Below, piece after piece: positions 21,634-32,900 of a stretch of DNA of 64,000 bases. The stretch lies in contig JANTQF010000061.1 in the NCBI GenBank assembly GCA_032988165.1, positions 81,914 through 145,913 on the forward strand, written 5' to 3'. The DNA comes from Emmonsiellopsis sp. PD_33. Taxonomy: Eukaryota > Ascomycota > Eurotiomycetes > Onygenales > Ajellomycetaceae. Each line of letters starts with the position of its first letter. Position 1 is the stretch's first letter. Both the position numbers and the translations under genes were made by a program. The notes under the pieces were generated by a model. The model worked only from the letters and a program-made list of their open reading frames with translations, did no database searches and was not told the DNA's origin.

Positions 21634-22661
21634 TTATGCCTGCCAGATCCGCGCAACAGCCGCAGTCACGCCGATGTCATTGGTCTCGAACTCGTACAGT
21701 CCAACTGCCGCGCCCAGGGTTGCGAAGCGGAGGATCCAGTCGAAGAGCTTCTTGACCTTAGGCATCCGGTAGTTGGGGATATAATCGACGATACAAGCCC
21801 TGTAGTTAGAAAAAGGGTTGTTAGAAGACTATTTTTTAGACCCAAGGAAATATTCTGGGATCGTCGCCGCAACTGGGATGCAAATACGTACTGGAAACCA
21901 ATATGCGAATGGAGAATGAGAGCGCCGCAGAAAACAGCATCCATAACGGGATTGAGGGCTCCGCCGGCGAAGGGAGCGATGGTCAATGGAATGAGAGAGG
22001 CAGCGATGACTCTGTTCCATGTCGGAAGCAAATTAGTCTATGTTTCCCGCGGAATCCATAATTCCACATGATATTCCGCTGGGATATAACTCACCTTTCA
22101 AAGGTCCAGTGGTAGCTTCCCTCCGAGGGATGGGTGGGAGGAACGGGGGCAGGATCGTTCACTAGAAGACCACAATGATTGTTTAGTATCTCGACGAAAT
22201 CCGTCTACGGTCTGATATGAATTCGTCGGGCGATATCCGGGCCGCGGGCGGGCGGCATTCGCCTATCCAAAGGGGGACAGGTATGTAATATAATCTGGTC
22301 AAAACGTACTCGTTCCTTCGATGGTCTCTGCACAAGTAACATAAACAATTAGCTTCCATCCATCAATTGAGTCAACAAACATATCACTGGGTCCATCCAG
22401 TTTCCTCCCCGCATCACACCCGCATCCACCCATGCCAAAAAGGAGTAACTCACGAGGCAAAGGAGGCAGAATCTCCCTCCGACTCGTAGCATGGAATCCC
22501 GCCACATCCCTCCTCGTAGCGAGCGCCAGAGGCTTCTTATTCACGAGCGACGAAGCAATGGGGAGAGGCGACGATCTCGTCGAGTAGAAAGCGGCATTGC
22601 GGGCGGCGGGACCGGCAGCCAGGCGTAGCACTGAGGCGGAGGGGCGCATGAAGGAGGCCAT
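21634..22661 (-). CDS. SDH4: Succinate dehydrogenase membrane anchor subunit SDH4 (CybS)
   Basis: Five exons: 22661-22454, 22327-22310 (18-nt micro-exon), 22161-22095, 22011-21892, 21799-21634 (192 aa); all phases close. The protein anchors complex II in the inner mitochondrial membrane and helps bind haem b and ubiquinone. The N-terminus MASFMRPSASVLRLAAG is Arg/Ser/Ala-rich and acid-free, a mitochondrial presequence, with a likely cleavage region near FHATSRREILPPLP. Core: GSYHWTFERVIAASLIPLT (helix I), PVMDAVFCGALILHSHIGF (helix II with the haem-side His residues), the matrix loop IVDYIPNYRMPK and helix III. The frame extends upstream only from a GTG, so the ATG at 22661 is used. The micro-exon codes QTIEGT and would be missed by simple gene finding. 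Confidence 0.93.
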
Positions 22662-23454
22662 TTTGGCGGGCGAGATAGTGGCGGTATATTCGAGGGAGAG
22701 GAGAGGAGAGCGGCGGGCGGGCGGCACAATGGGGAGGTTGGAGGTTGAGGTTCAAGAGTTCAAGTTGGATTTGGTGATGTTCGGGATTGGCTTTCCTCGG
22801 GTCGGCTGTTGGTCAGTCAGCAGAATTGGCGCCACGTGATTGGCTGGCGGCTGGCTGGTCGGAGCCGAGATAACCCGGGCTGTATAAAAGTTGATGAAGC
22901 CGTCGATATTATATTATACTGTTAAAATGTTTGATGCTGCCAGGAGATAGATGGGAATAGTTGCGTCAAAGGGAAACCAGCAAGTATACTGGCGAGGATC
23001 TTCACAATGCCGGAATCATTACGATTAGGAATATTTCTGCGGAAGAAGGGCCAACAGTTATATTGCTCCCATGGCCACCCAACCCCTTGTGAATATCCAC
23101 TGGAATACATATACGGTATGTTAGACAAATTTTGTTAAAAACGATGATGTTGAGCCTTTCTGTAACTAAATGTACTCTATCTAGTCCAACCAGGTTGGAT
23201 ATCTTGAGGTGAACACAGCTGTGCCTTCTTATAATCTCTAACCGCAACCCCTTATATACTGTTGATTCACAGCCTCCCCACAAACCACTTCTATGGCCAT
23301 ATCTTCTATCGACACGCTTGTTTATTCTAGCAAAAAGGTTGCATCGTGTACGGACTGCTCATGGTCTAAAGTCTTGCTGACCCCTATCCTCACTAGCACG
23401 TTGACGTCAGAACTCAACTTCTACCAAAAAACATCACCCAAAGAAAGAGATATC
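22662..23454. other. Intergenic, no gene recognised
   Basis: SDH4 promoter side (22662 to about 22900), then AT-rich sequence to the 3' end of the MDR gene. The plus-strand frame over 23293-24171 is the antisense shadow of that gene. Confidence 0.5.
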
Positions 23455-24510
23455 TCAACTAACCTTCTGAAACTTCAACACTGCCTTCCCAAAGTTCTCT
23501 CCCCGGAAGATCCCAATCAATCCGTCCGCCGCATTCTCAATGCCCACCGTCTCCGCCAGAACCGGCTTGAACGAGCCGTCCTTAATCCACTGGCTCACCC
23601 GCTCCTTATGCTCCTTACCCCATTTATCCGCAAACCCAGGATCACCCACGATAAACCCACGCATGGTGATCCTCTTGCTCACAACCTGGAATATATTCGT
23701 GACCCCATACCTCTCCTGCGGGCGGAGATTGTACTGCGAGATCATCCCGCACGCTACAATGCGGCCCCAGTTATTCAGCGCATCAATCGCAGCCTCGAGA
23801 TGCTCGCCGCCCACGTTCTCATAATAGATATCGATACCCTGAGGTGCGAGCCGCTTGAGCGCATCCGCCGGCTTCTCCTTCTTATAATTGAACCCGCCAT
23901 CGAATCCCAGGTCATTTATGATATACTCCAACTTAGCATCCGACCCCACGCTTCCAATAACCCTGAGACCCTCATGCTTCGCCAACTGGCCAACAACCTG
24001 CCCGACTGCACCAGATGCGGCGGAGATAAAGATCGTCTCCCCCTTCTTCGGCTTGCCGATCTCATACAGCGACGAGTAGGCAGTCAATCCGGGCATACCC
24101 AGGGGTCCCAGGAAGACACGAATATCCTCGATGCCCAGCGGGTTTTCCAGCGGGTTCACCGCGGCCATTAATGCTTCTGGCACGGCCACATATTCCTGGA
24201 TCGGCAAGAAGCCAACGACGAGATCGCCTGGCTTGAACCTGCTGCTGTTGGACCTGAGCACTTTAGCGATTGTGCGGCTGCCGATGGGCTTGTGCAGGTC
24301 GAATGCTGGTGAGTAGGATTTGATGCTTGGGTCGCGCATGCGGCCGCGCATGTATGGGTCGAAGCTGGTGTAGAGCGATTGGACGGTGATGCCGTTCTCG
24401 GGGGCGGGGGCGGAGGGGTCGAAGGGGATGTTTTCGAGGGTAAGGTGCTCCCCGGCTACGGGGTAGCCGGTGGGGTGTTTGGAGTAGACGAGGGCTCTGT
24501 TTTGGGACAT
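23455..24510 (-). CDS. MDR-family NADP-dependent alkenal/one reductase
   Basis: Single exon, 351 aa. It belongs to the zinc-free medium-chain dehydrogenase/reductase branch that includes leukotriene B4 12-hydroxydehydrogenase/prostaglandin reductase. These reduce the C=C bond of enals and enones with NADPH. An N-terminal GroES-like half (YTSFDPYMRGRMRD near residue 50) is followed by GPLGMPGLTAYSSLYEIG and the NADP-binding FISAASGAVGQVVGQLAK near 160, then IDIYYENVGGEHLEAAIDAL near 230. The ADH structural-zinc Cys cluster is absent, as expected for this branch. The length is typical. The MDR and OYE genes (2.6 kb away) both act on activated alkenes, but are not obviously co-regulated. Confidence 0.92.
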   Translation of the reverse strand: MSQNRALVYSKHPTGYPVAGEHLTLENIPFDPSAPAPENGITVQSLYTSFDPYMRGRMRDPSIKSYSPAFDLHKPIGSRTIAKVLRSNSSRFKPGDLVVGFLPIQEYVAVPEALMAAVNPLENPLGIEDIRVFLGPLGMPGLTAYSSLYEIGKPKKGETIFISAASGAVGQVVGQLAKHEGLRVIGSVGSDAKLEYIINDLGFDGGFNYKKEKPADALKRLAPQGIDIYYENVGGEHLEAAIDALNNWGRIVACGMISQYNLRPQERYGVTNIFQVVSKRITMRGFIVGDPGFADKWGKEHKERVSQWIKDGSFKPVLAETVGIENAADGLIGIFRGENFGKAVLKFQKVS

Positions 24511-27142
24511 GGTGGACCGTATATGGCGAGTTGAGGGGAAATGATGGTGGGAGAAATGGGAGATATAAAAGCTACCCTAGTCGCTAGAGATTAATAAAGC
24601 GGGGGGAGGGGCAGGGGAAGATATGTCGCAATCGTAAGATGTAGAAACAACGGGTTTCGGATTTTTATAGAACTGTCGTGAGACAGTAAGTAGAAAAGCT
24701 GATTTCAAAATGAGCAATGGAGTTGCTTTAGTATTTATACAGGAGTATTTTTTCCCCCTTGTTCCTTGTTTTCCCCTTTTTTCCACCGAATTCTCTCCCC
24801 GCCCAGTTGTACCTGCGTAAAAATATGTTCGGTTCCACGGCGAGTCTCGGTGAGTTATTAAGCTCCTGGCCTGGGCCGGCGCCACCCCGCCCCCACCAGG
24901 CTGGCCACGCCGAGGCTGCAGGAAAACTATTACCCGACCTGCCCTGTGAGGTTTTGAACGATGCATATCAGATCACATTATACGTCATTCTGTCAGATTC
25001 TTATTTACCCCCCTTCTTCTTTAATTTATAGAGAGAGCTTGCCAGTCCATTCGCCATAACCATAACTACATCCAACCGCAGGTTGCTCCTCCATAGTAGT
25101 TAGTACTTAGTAGTTATGGGAGATTCTGGCGCTATACACGCTCTCTCAACGGCCTCAATGCCGTCATATTCGACCCACTGCACTCAACTTCTGCGGTTAC
25201 ATTCCGTTTGTATTTGATCCTTTCGAAATTCCTTATCTTTCGGAGATTACTAATAAGTTAGACAGTTTTCGTCATTCAAATGACTTTTTGCTGTGTAAAT
25301 GGGTGTCGGAAATACACCCATACTCCCGCTAAATCCACCGGAAGAAAAATGACTAATCAGAAGAAAAAAATAACGGGTACCTGATTAGCGCCTAGAACTA
25401 CATCAATGACGACCCAACTCCACCCATTAATAATCTGAATAATCTGAAACTTCAATGATATCACCTGCCAACACCTGACTGTCCCTCTGCATATTATGGC
25501 TCCCTAGAATCAGAATGTCCTCTATTTCACCTGCTGCGTCTGCCTCCCCCTCGAACCTCTCAAAAAATGCCTGGTTTATACCCTGCGAGGTGACATCGTA
25601 GTAGGATGTATGGCTGTTCTCTCAGCATCGGTTACCCTAAAGCGTTCAAGTATGATACTCGTGACGTTCCCCTACAACTCTCGAGGCCACAATATCGTGG
25701 TGTACGGCGGAAGCGAGCAGTTGAACCCCTTCGAAGACACCCGCAGCTCATGGGTTCCCTTGACCACAAATACACGCCTCCGGTCCCCCGCAGCTGGAAC
25801 ACCCAGGTGGCGGCAGGGCCAGGGGAACTGCCCTATAGGGTTTAGCACGGGCCCCGGGTAGTTATGTCTTCGCAAATAACCAATTTTTGCTCGGCATGCC
25901 GATATCTATTACCTTGATGGCCTCGCAAAAGGATCTTAGAACTGAGCTCCTCCCGCCTACAGCAATCCGTTGGAAATATTTATTGAGAACTCATCCCTAT
26001 TATAAAAGGCCACAGTAATGATGGTTATAAATTACCATTGAGAGTAAAGGACAGAAAATGTTATTATGGAACTTGACGTGGATTGAATCTTCTAAATATT
26101 TGCATTAACTTTCATCATTACGTTCCTTGGCTTCCAACCCCTCGTAGATACTATTCAATAAATCCCAGGCGAAATGCTTCTGGTTCATATTTTATGATTT
26201 CCAGGGAGTTCAAAATGCTCATATCCCAAGATACCCGCGTGGCTCTCCCATGAAATGCATACCCGCTCCCCCTTCCATACGTGATAGTAGCACTAGTTCC
26301 ATCGTGTTTGGCGCGCATCAAATCGGGAGGAAAGATGAGTGTTAAAAAATCATTACTTCATCAATCTGTCTTCATTACCCTCAGCTTCGCCCATGCTGTC
26401 GACGAGAGGGAGTTGCAGGTAGAAAGTGATCGGTCATACGAAACATAATATTCGAAAACTGCGTGCTGTGTGTGCTCTTCATTGATGGTGGTGGCTGTGG
26501 TGATGGGAGAAGACATACCTACTCGTATTCAGGATTGTTTCAGGCAGCTCAATATAGGATAGTTACTGGAAGTTCTTCTACTTTGAAGTGGGAAGTGTAA
26601 AATGGTAGGAGAGTGTTGGGAGAGAAAATTAGGAGCAGAAAGAAAACGTCCCGAAGTAATTCATACGAAGGGGGACATAAAATGTTGAAATCTTGTTACA
26701 AAATGTGGGAGTCGGCCAGTAGACTGAAAAATTTAAGGTTTCTATAAACGAGCAGACCAGCTCTAGTGAGGTTTTAGAACAGGTTGATTTATAATTAATT
26801 TGCTTAGAAATAAATTCACGCAATAAAATAAAATCCGAAATTTGATTCTCTAAAATATGGGAATTGACCAGTAATCTGAAAGATGTCAAGGTAATAGAAA
26901 TAGTAGGGGGCTGACCTCGGGGATTAATAATTCATCGACTTGGGAATATCTCCGATCATAGTACTAGTAGTATTTGGCAATATCTCTGATCATAGTATTT
27001 AAGGAGTAATTGTGCCCATAGATTCCTACCTTTTAATTCATATCAGCCAAATACTACCCAGTCAAGCATAATAACCATAAAGGGGGCCTACCGGAACCTC
27101 CACTCCCCTCAAACCCCCCTCATCCACACTCCGCAGAACATC
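24511..27142. other. 2.6-kb AT-rich intergenic region with degenerate repeats
   Basis: No intact gene seen. The region 25606-25861 holds two overlapping open frames that I cannot assign. At 26650-27010 AT-rich segments recur: a roughly 40-bp motif near 26700-26740 returns diverged near 26850-26895, and an AATATCTC(C/T)GATCATAGTA motif occurs twice (26946-26967 and 26981-27000). Confidence 0.5.
26945..27000 (+). repeat. Short direct repeat upstream of the OYE gene
   Basis: AATATCTCCGATCATAGTA and AATATCTCTGATCATAGTA, differing at one base, lie about 35 bp apart within 200 bp of the OYE start codon. TGATCA/CGATCA cores could be regulator sites. This is inferred from position only. Confidence 0.6.
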
Positions 27143-28279
27143 ATGTCTGGGAGCTCCCGTCTCTTCGACCCGCTGCCTATTGGGCCAGCAAACCTGCAAC
27201 ATCGTCTCGTCCTAGCACCTTTAACTCGCTATCGTGCAGATGACGACCATGTGCCTCTCCCCTTTGTGCCTGAATACTATTCGCAACGAGGTTCTCTCCC
27301 CGGAACGCTGCTGATTGCCGAAGGAACATTCATCCACCCCCGTGCCGGCGGGTACAGGAACGTCCCTGGCATATACAACGCAGAGCAAATCACCGCATGG
27401 AAAAAGATCACAGATGAAGTCCATGCCAAGGGCTCCTTCATCTATCTGCAGCTCTGGGCTCTCGGGCGCGCGGCGGACCCAGTCGTCGCGAAGGCCGAGG
27501 GAATTGAACTTTTAGGTCCAAGTGCCATGCCGATGAGGCCCGAGGCAGCAGTTCCCAAGGAAATGACGAAATCCGATATCCAAGACTTCATTTCATATTA
27601 TGCACAAGCCGGCAAAAATGCCATCGAGGCCGGATTCGACGGTGTCGAACTGCACGGTGCAAATGGCTATTTAATCGACCAATTCCTCCGAGACGTCTCC
27701 AACTCCCGCACAGACGAATATGGCGGGAGCATCGAGAACCGCTCTCGATTCGGTCTGGAGGCCGTCAAGGCCGTCATTGAAGCCATTGGAGCCGAGAGGG
27801 TTGGAATCCGCTTCAACCCCTATTCCAGATTCCAAGGAATGGGGATGGAAAACCCGGTCCCGCAATTCAGTCACATTATCGAAAATCTGAAACGGTTCAA
27901 CCTCAGCTACATCCATCTCGTCAGAGGACGGATCGCAGACAACGCAGACGTGGAGCACGTAGACAGTATCGATTTCGCCATCAGGTTATGGGGTCCCGAG
28001 CGCCCGTTGCTCATTAACGGCGGATATAAACCGGATTCAGCGAAACGGCTGGTCGACGAGGAGTATGAAAACTACAACATTGCAGTTGTGTTTGGGCGAT
28101 ATTGGATTACAACCCCTGACCTGGCGTTCAGGGTCAAGCATGGGATCGAACTCACGCCGTATGAAAGGGCGAAGTTTTATATTCCGAAGTCGCCGGAGGG
28201 GTATATTGATTATCCATTTAGCGCGGAGTTTTTGAAGGCGCAGGCTGTCTTGTCCCCTCAACCGCCAGGTTTGCATTAA
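27143..28279 (+). CDS. Old Yellow Enzyme family NADH:flavin oxidoreductase
   Basis: Single exon, 378 aa. FMN-dependent TIM-barrel ene-reductase that reduces C=C bonds of alpha,beta-unsaturated carbonyls with NAD(P)H. Landmarks: LVLAPLTRYRA near residue 25, LLIAEGTFIHPRAGGY, YLQLWALGRAADP near 105, the substrate-binding motif ELHGANGYLIDQFLRD near 170 and RTDEYGGSIENRSRF, the phosphate-binding region LLINGGY near 285 and FGRYWITTPDLAFR. The length fits the family. It could be a stand-alone detoxifying enzyme or belong to a pathway; no secondary-metabolite backbone gene is nearby. Confidence 0.93.
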   Translation: MSGSSRLFDPLPIGPANLQHRLVLAPLTRYRADDDHVPLPFVPEYYSQRGSLPGTLLIAEGTFIHPRAGGYRNVPGIYNAEQITAWKKITDEVHAKGSFIYLQLWALGRAADPVVAKAEGIELLGPSAMPMRPEAAVPKEMTKSDIQDFISYYAQAGKNAIEAGFDGVELHGANGYLIDQFLRDVSNSRTDEYGGSIENRSRFGLEAVKAVIEAIGAERVGIRFNPYSRFQGMGMENPVPQFSHIIENLKRFNLSYIHLVRGRIADNADVEHVDSIDFAIRLWGPERPLLINGGYKPDSAKRLVDEEYENYNIAVVFGRYWITTPDLAFRVKHGIELTPYERAKFYIPKSPEGYIDYPFSAEFLKAQAVLSPQPPGLH

Positions 28280-29092
28280 CTAATCACCTGCAAATTTTCA
28301 AGCCCATAGTCTTTATTAATAGTAAGGATAGATGTTTGAATCAATGAACACACATCCAAAAAACTTGTCGCGGGCTTTGCATAGGCTAGCCCTTTGTGGT
28401 CTAGCGCAATCCAGATCCGGTTTAGCGTTTCCTGATCAGATTTGGACTGGCCCTATTCTGCGATTAGGTAATCATGACTGGATTAATGAACTCTCTTCCC
28501 ATTTTTTTTCTTTTCCTTTCAGCTTCCCTTCTACTCTGTATTTCGGATTTAGTCTCTGGGGCCTGGATTCAACTCCTCACTGATGCAGCTGGCTAATAAA
28601 CCCGCAGCGGCTCTTCGGAACCCGTTTCTTGACTCGAACTGCCAGGCTTTTTGTGGTGGGTTTCCCTTGGGTTCAGGGGAAGACCAGAATAACAGATAAA
28701 CCACTTGATGACCTTTTAACGTTTATTTACCTGTATAATATAACAAACACAAGCTGGGCCCATGTCCGTATACATGTCACGCATGCCGTGATGGCAAAAA
28801 AGGTTATCGTCCTTGATAACAGGCTATCATACTAGGCCAATAAATGAAAAATGCGAGCTCGGGGTAAGTCATACACGAAGAATAAACAAAGCCATTCAAT
28901 AAGTGAAAAACAACTCCAGGACAGGGGTAATACTTATAGCAGCGCCGCACTGAGTTTTATCATCATCCTCGATGATTCTCCCGTTCGTATGATCGAACCA
29001 TGGCAGGAAACATAAAAACGAAAGGAAAAGGTGATGCCATGGTAAAGAATTAATCTGTGCCAGGATCCCCATTATATTACAAGCTACCCTGC
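28280..29092. other. Intergenic, no gene recognised
   Basis: 3' flank of the OYE gene with T-rich sequence near 28500, then sequence up to the broken protease-like gene. Nothing is supported as coding. Confidence 0.5.
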
Positions 29093-29875
29093 CTATCCCT
29101 CCTCCCCTTCTGCCTCAGTATCACACTCCCACCCCATGTCGATAAGGGGGTCCATCAGATTCGCAAAGCAAAACAATTTTGAGTCGACCTCGTGCTTGGC
29201 CTCCAAGTCCACCCATTGCATCTGTGAGAGTTTTCCAACTAGACCAAAAAGGATCAATCCTTAGAGGCCAGTGGTCTCCAAGTATGTTTGATAGCATCAC
29301 CCCACAGATCTCGCCTCTGTCCAGCACGTTCCTCTCCTCAGCAGCATTCGTAAGGCGGACGATATTAGAGTCACAAATGCCAGCATGTATCATAGGACGG
29401 GATAGGATAACAGGGGGATTGCTGGCAAAGACACCTTGCTTGAGAACCAGATATTCCCCTACAGGAGGGCCTGGTGGCTTCAACCAAGCATCTTTGCAAA
29501 CATCAGCCTGATAAGCATGGACCCTGGCCCCTAGCAGATATTGACAGCCTGTTATATAGCTATCCAGAACAAATCAGTCTTTGAGGTTGATTTCATTGCC
29601 ACGAAGCAGACGTTTGGGTATGCCATCAACATCTAGGAATTTGTTGGAGAACTTCACGCCTTTATCCAACTGACTAACGCAATGCCAGTCTCACCAATCT
29701 GCTGCTCAATGTAACCAACTCGGCTAGAACCCTGAGTCACAGCAAAATTTTCTGCATCTCCCAAGGCGGCTTTATCTTTCAGCTCCTCTTCCCAGTAATG
29801 AAGGGCCGTGAGAACTCTCCTTTCCCCATCCTTTCGGACCGCAATACCAGAAGTAACTGCGCTGCCTTCAATCAT
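29093..29875 (-). pseudogene. Broken trypsin-like serine protease-type gene
   Basis: Three minus-strand pieces in different frames read as one protein. Piece 1 (29875 to about 29690) has SGIAVRKDGERRVLTALHYW, resembling the catalytic-His segment, and IGETGIALV, where an Asp is usual before IALV. A frameshift near 29690 leads to QLDKGVKFSNKFLDVDG. An in-frame TGA at 29574-29576 (one base from TGG, which would read DWFVLDSYITG) interrupts piece 2, which continues to about 29220 with GEICGVMLS, a weak match to the Ser region. A second frameshift near 29220 restores the tail VDLEAKHEVDSKLF to the stop at 29093. The start is unclear. It resembles fungal trypsin-like domains beside P-loop or NLR-type genes only by general pattern. 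Likely inactive. Confidence 0.55.
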
Positions 29876-29953
29876 TGCGCGTCAGAAACCCGGTAACTAT
29901 ACAGAACAGCATGGCAACCAAGGAGTTGGCTGATGGAACAGCTGAGGCTATGA

Positions 29954-32900
29954 CTAGGGGTTAGCAGAGCTTGCAGTTACTTTTCTTCTCTTTGAAGCCT
30001 CTCCAGCACTTGCGGACTGAGCTAGCCTCTTGGAATTTGAATCATCCGATGTTGGCAATTTTGGATACCTATATCCTCGACCTAGCTTGGCAAACCGGTC
30101 GTTTCTCAGGGCGCAGATGTCGTGGTTGCTAATATGGGGGCTGGTAGCCTGAAAGAGTTGCTCATAAACTGGTTCGCAGTTCATGTGAGTAAGGCAACGA
30201 AATGTTCCTGCGTCATAGCCACGAGAATGGATCGCCCATACTACCGGAAGATCATCCTTATTTGTCCTTGACACTTGGAGACGGGGTGTGGATCCATCTA
30301 TACTGACACCCAGGTCCATGATCAAGAGCAAAAGGGGCTGCTTGGGGTCCTGGAAGATAAAATAGGGCCCATCCCGTTCTCGATCGCGTTCTCCAGCCGA
30401 CTTACATGGGATTTCTCCATCAACAGGGAAAAATTCCTCCTTCAAAATGTTCTTTGGGCTTGTTGCAGTCTCCTTGTTGTTTACCTTGACCAAAATACCA
30501 CCAGCTTTCTCTGGGTCAAACTGCTCATCTTCAGCGCCAAAGTAGTAAGGTAAATATAGGTCATAGGTAGGCTGGTTGAATGCCAGCTGCATGGCCGCGC
30601 ATCGTTGGAGCAATTCATGTGTCAGATTACTCATGACACCAGGTGATAAATTCTCGCCCGCAGCAACAAAATGGGTGAAATTCATCTTCGCTTCCCGAAT
30701 ATTGCGGTCAATTTTATCCAAATCCGGGTGAGATAGTCCATATAATGCCGTTAAGAACAGTTCGACAGTGAAAGTTAGGGGAGGAAACAGCACTGGATTT
30801 CGCCCGGGTAGGTTGCAAGCATCTCTTGCAAGAGTTAGCATCCAACGAGCATAAAGCTCGCCTTTCAAACCTTTCTCGACCAAGGCTCCATGGAGAAGTT
30901 TTTGGCACAAGGTACGAGTGCTCTCACTCCAGTTATTAGTACTCAAGCCGGGATACCTCCAGTTCATGATACTCGGGTTGTGAAGCAACAACAGGATGGC
31001 GGTCACGGCTAAGATCGGCTCCGACGGAGTAACGGTACGGACAGCCCCAGTTACAGGATGTATTGAAGTGACAACCTGCATCGACCCATCCACAGCACGT
31101 TTAGCAAGGGACGCTGCCTTTGGGTTCTCTGTGCAAATATTAAGGAGAACCCTAAATGATAGAATTGAAAAGACATGGTCTTCGTTCGTGGGGTCGTAAG
31201 ACTCGCCACGCCCAAGCAGATTTGTTTTGGCCAACGATAGCAGTTGTTTAGGTTGATCTTTGTGAAGCGCCCAAATGGGGCGGCCATAAAGTACCAGGTT
31301 CTCTGGTTTGTCGAATGTCATGAACGGTTTGTTGAGTTCCACTCTTCCTTTGTCTTTGTCCAGCAAAAGCATATGTGCTCTCACGTCTAAGGGAAAAGCA
31401 AGAAATGGGGTTGGCCTGGCTAGGCTGCTTCCATCCTTCTCTCCACGCATGGGTGAGGGAGTAGTAACGTAGTTGCCAGTTGGTGGACTTGTTTCAGTCG
31501 GGAATATGCGTTCGATTCTACACTCAGTTGAAAGGTAGAGAAACCAGATCGGCAGATCTTTGAGCAGGGCGATAACGCGATTGAATGTGGCATATGAACC
31601 CCGACCCAATCTGAGAGGTGAGGAGAGTTCATCTAATACGAACACAAGCACAGGGTCATTCCCGCTCTGGCGTCGAAATTTCAGTAGTTTCATGCACAGA
31701 TTCCTGGCAATCTTACGGAGTGTGTAGGTCGCGGGAAAATGTGGTCCGTTAAGTTCCTGTGTAATGGCTGATGCGAATTCAACATTATTGAAGGCACGCC
31801 GCCATGGCTCCGAGTGGATCAACTCCCCCCGGATCTTGCGCGCTCTCGAGCAGACCCTTTCACAGAATTCGGCTCGTTTAAGGGACCGGTTTCCGGTTTC
31901 CAGCGAAGGAGCCATATCCGTATGGCGCGAGGAGGCGACATGTTCCAGGTCACGTAACCCACGGCTCTTCCAATCCATCCACTCTGTCACTGAACACAGA
32001 ATAATGATCGCATTAGACCAGTTTGTCTGAGGGCTTAATGTAGGACACTCACTATGTTCAAAACTCGCCTGGAGAAGAGCAAGCACGGTGCCGTGATTCC
32101 ACGCCGCGGACATCCTCATCTCCCAGTGTTCCCTATTGTCAAATAGGTTTGGCACATCAGGTGTAGGGTACTCGAATAACAGGTCACCAATTTCTCGGTC
32201 GGCATCGGGGAATCCTGGCGCCTGGGATGGGGTCCGAACGATATAATTTACCATTGGGCAAATCTTCCCCAATTCATCGGCAAGACGGGATTTACCCATC
32301 CCACTTGACTGGATGAATGGGATAACTTTTGCGTAGTACTTGGAAGAGAAGTTGGGATCTTTTTCGTAGTCCCTAATGACGCCCTGGAGTGTCTCTAACG
32401 CAGTACGGTCATACTGCCCTACCCAGCCAGCCAGCAAGGAAGGTTTGGTGTCCTTTGCGCCGTCCTCGAGCGATAATTCGTTTAGTGTCGCAGTCTGGAG
32501 AAGACCTGGGAGTAACGCTTGGGTGTCATGGTCGAGGTGTCGTATCTCTCTCGAAATATCACGGCCCGGATCAGACGCAACCTGGCTAAAAAGGTCACGG
32601 AGCAGGCGTCTGATTGCAGTAGGAACTTGGCCGGTTTTTCGATGTGCCTCAAGAATGAGACTACAAGTCCAGTAGGTTTCTTCTGCCTGGTCAACACGGT
32701 CAACACCGGCGAGGTAGTTCAAGAAGTTGCCTGCAAAATTTGGCGTTAGGATTATGATCGTGATCAGCGTGTTTTTCAGGAATTCATAGATACTCATACC
32801 GAGTAATTCACGACTAGTACTGTCCTCAGGCTCAAAAGGATTTTCAGTTTCCGCCTTGGGGAATAGGGCCTTGAAATCCATCCTGTTGTTCTTCAAGAAT

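Noticed and set aside
22662..22755. Upstream extension of SDH4
   Set aside because: Starts only from GTG; the ATG at 22661 gives a proper mitochondrial presequence.
23293..24171. 292-codon plus-strand frame
   Set aside because: Antisense shadow of the MDR reductase gene, whose domains are clear on the minus strand.
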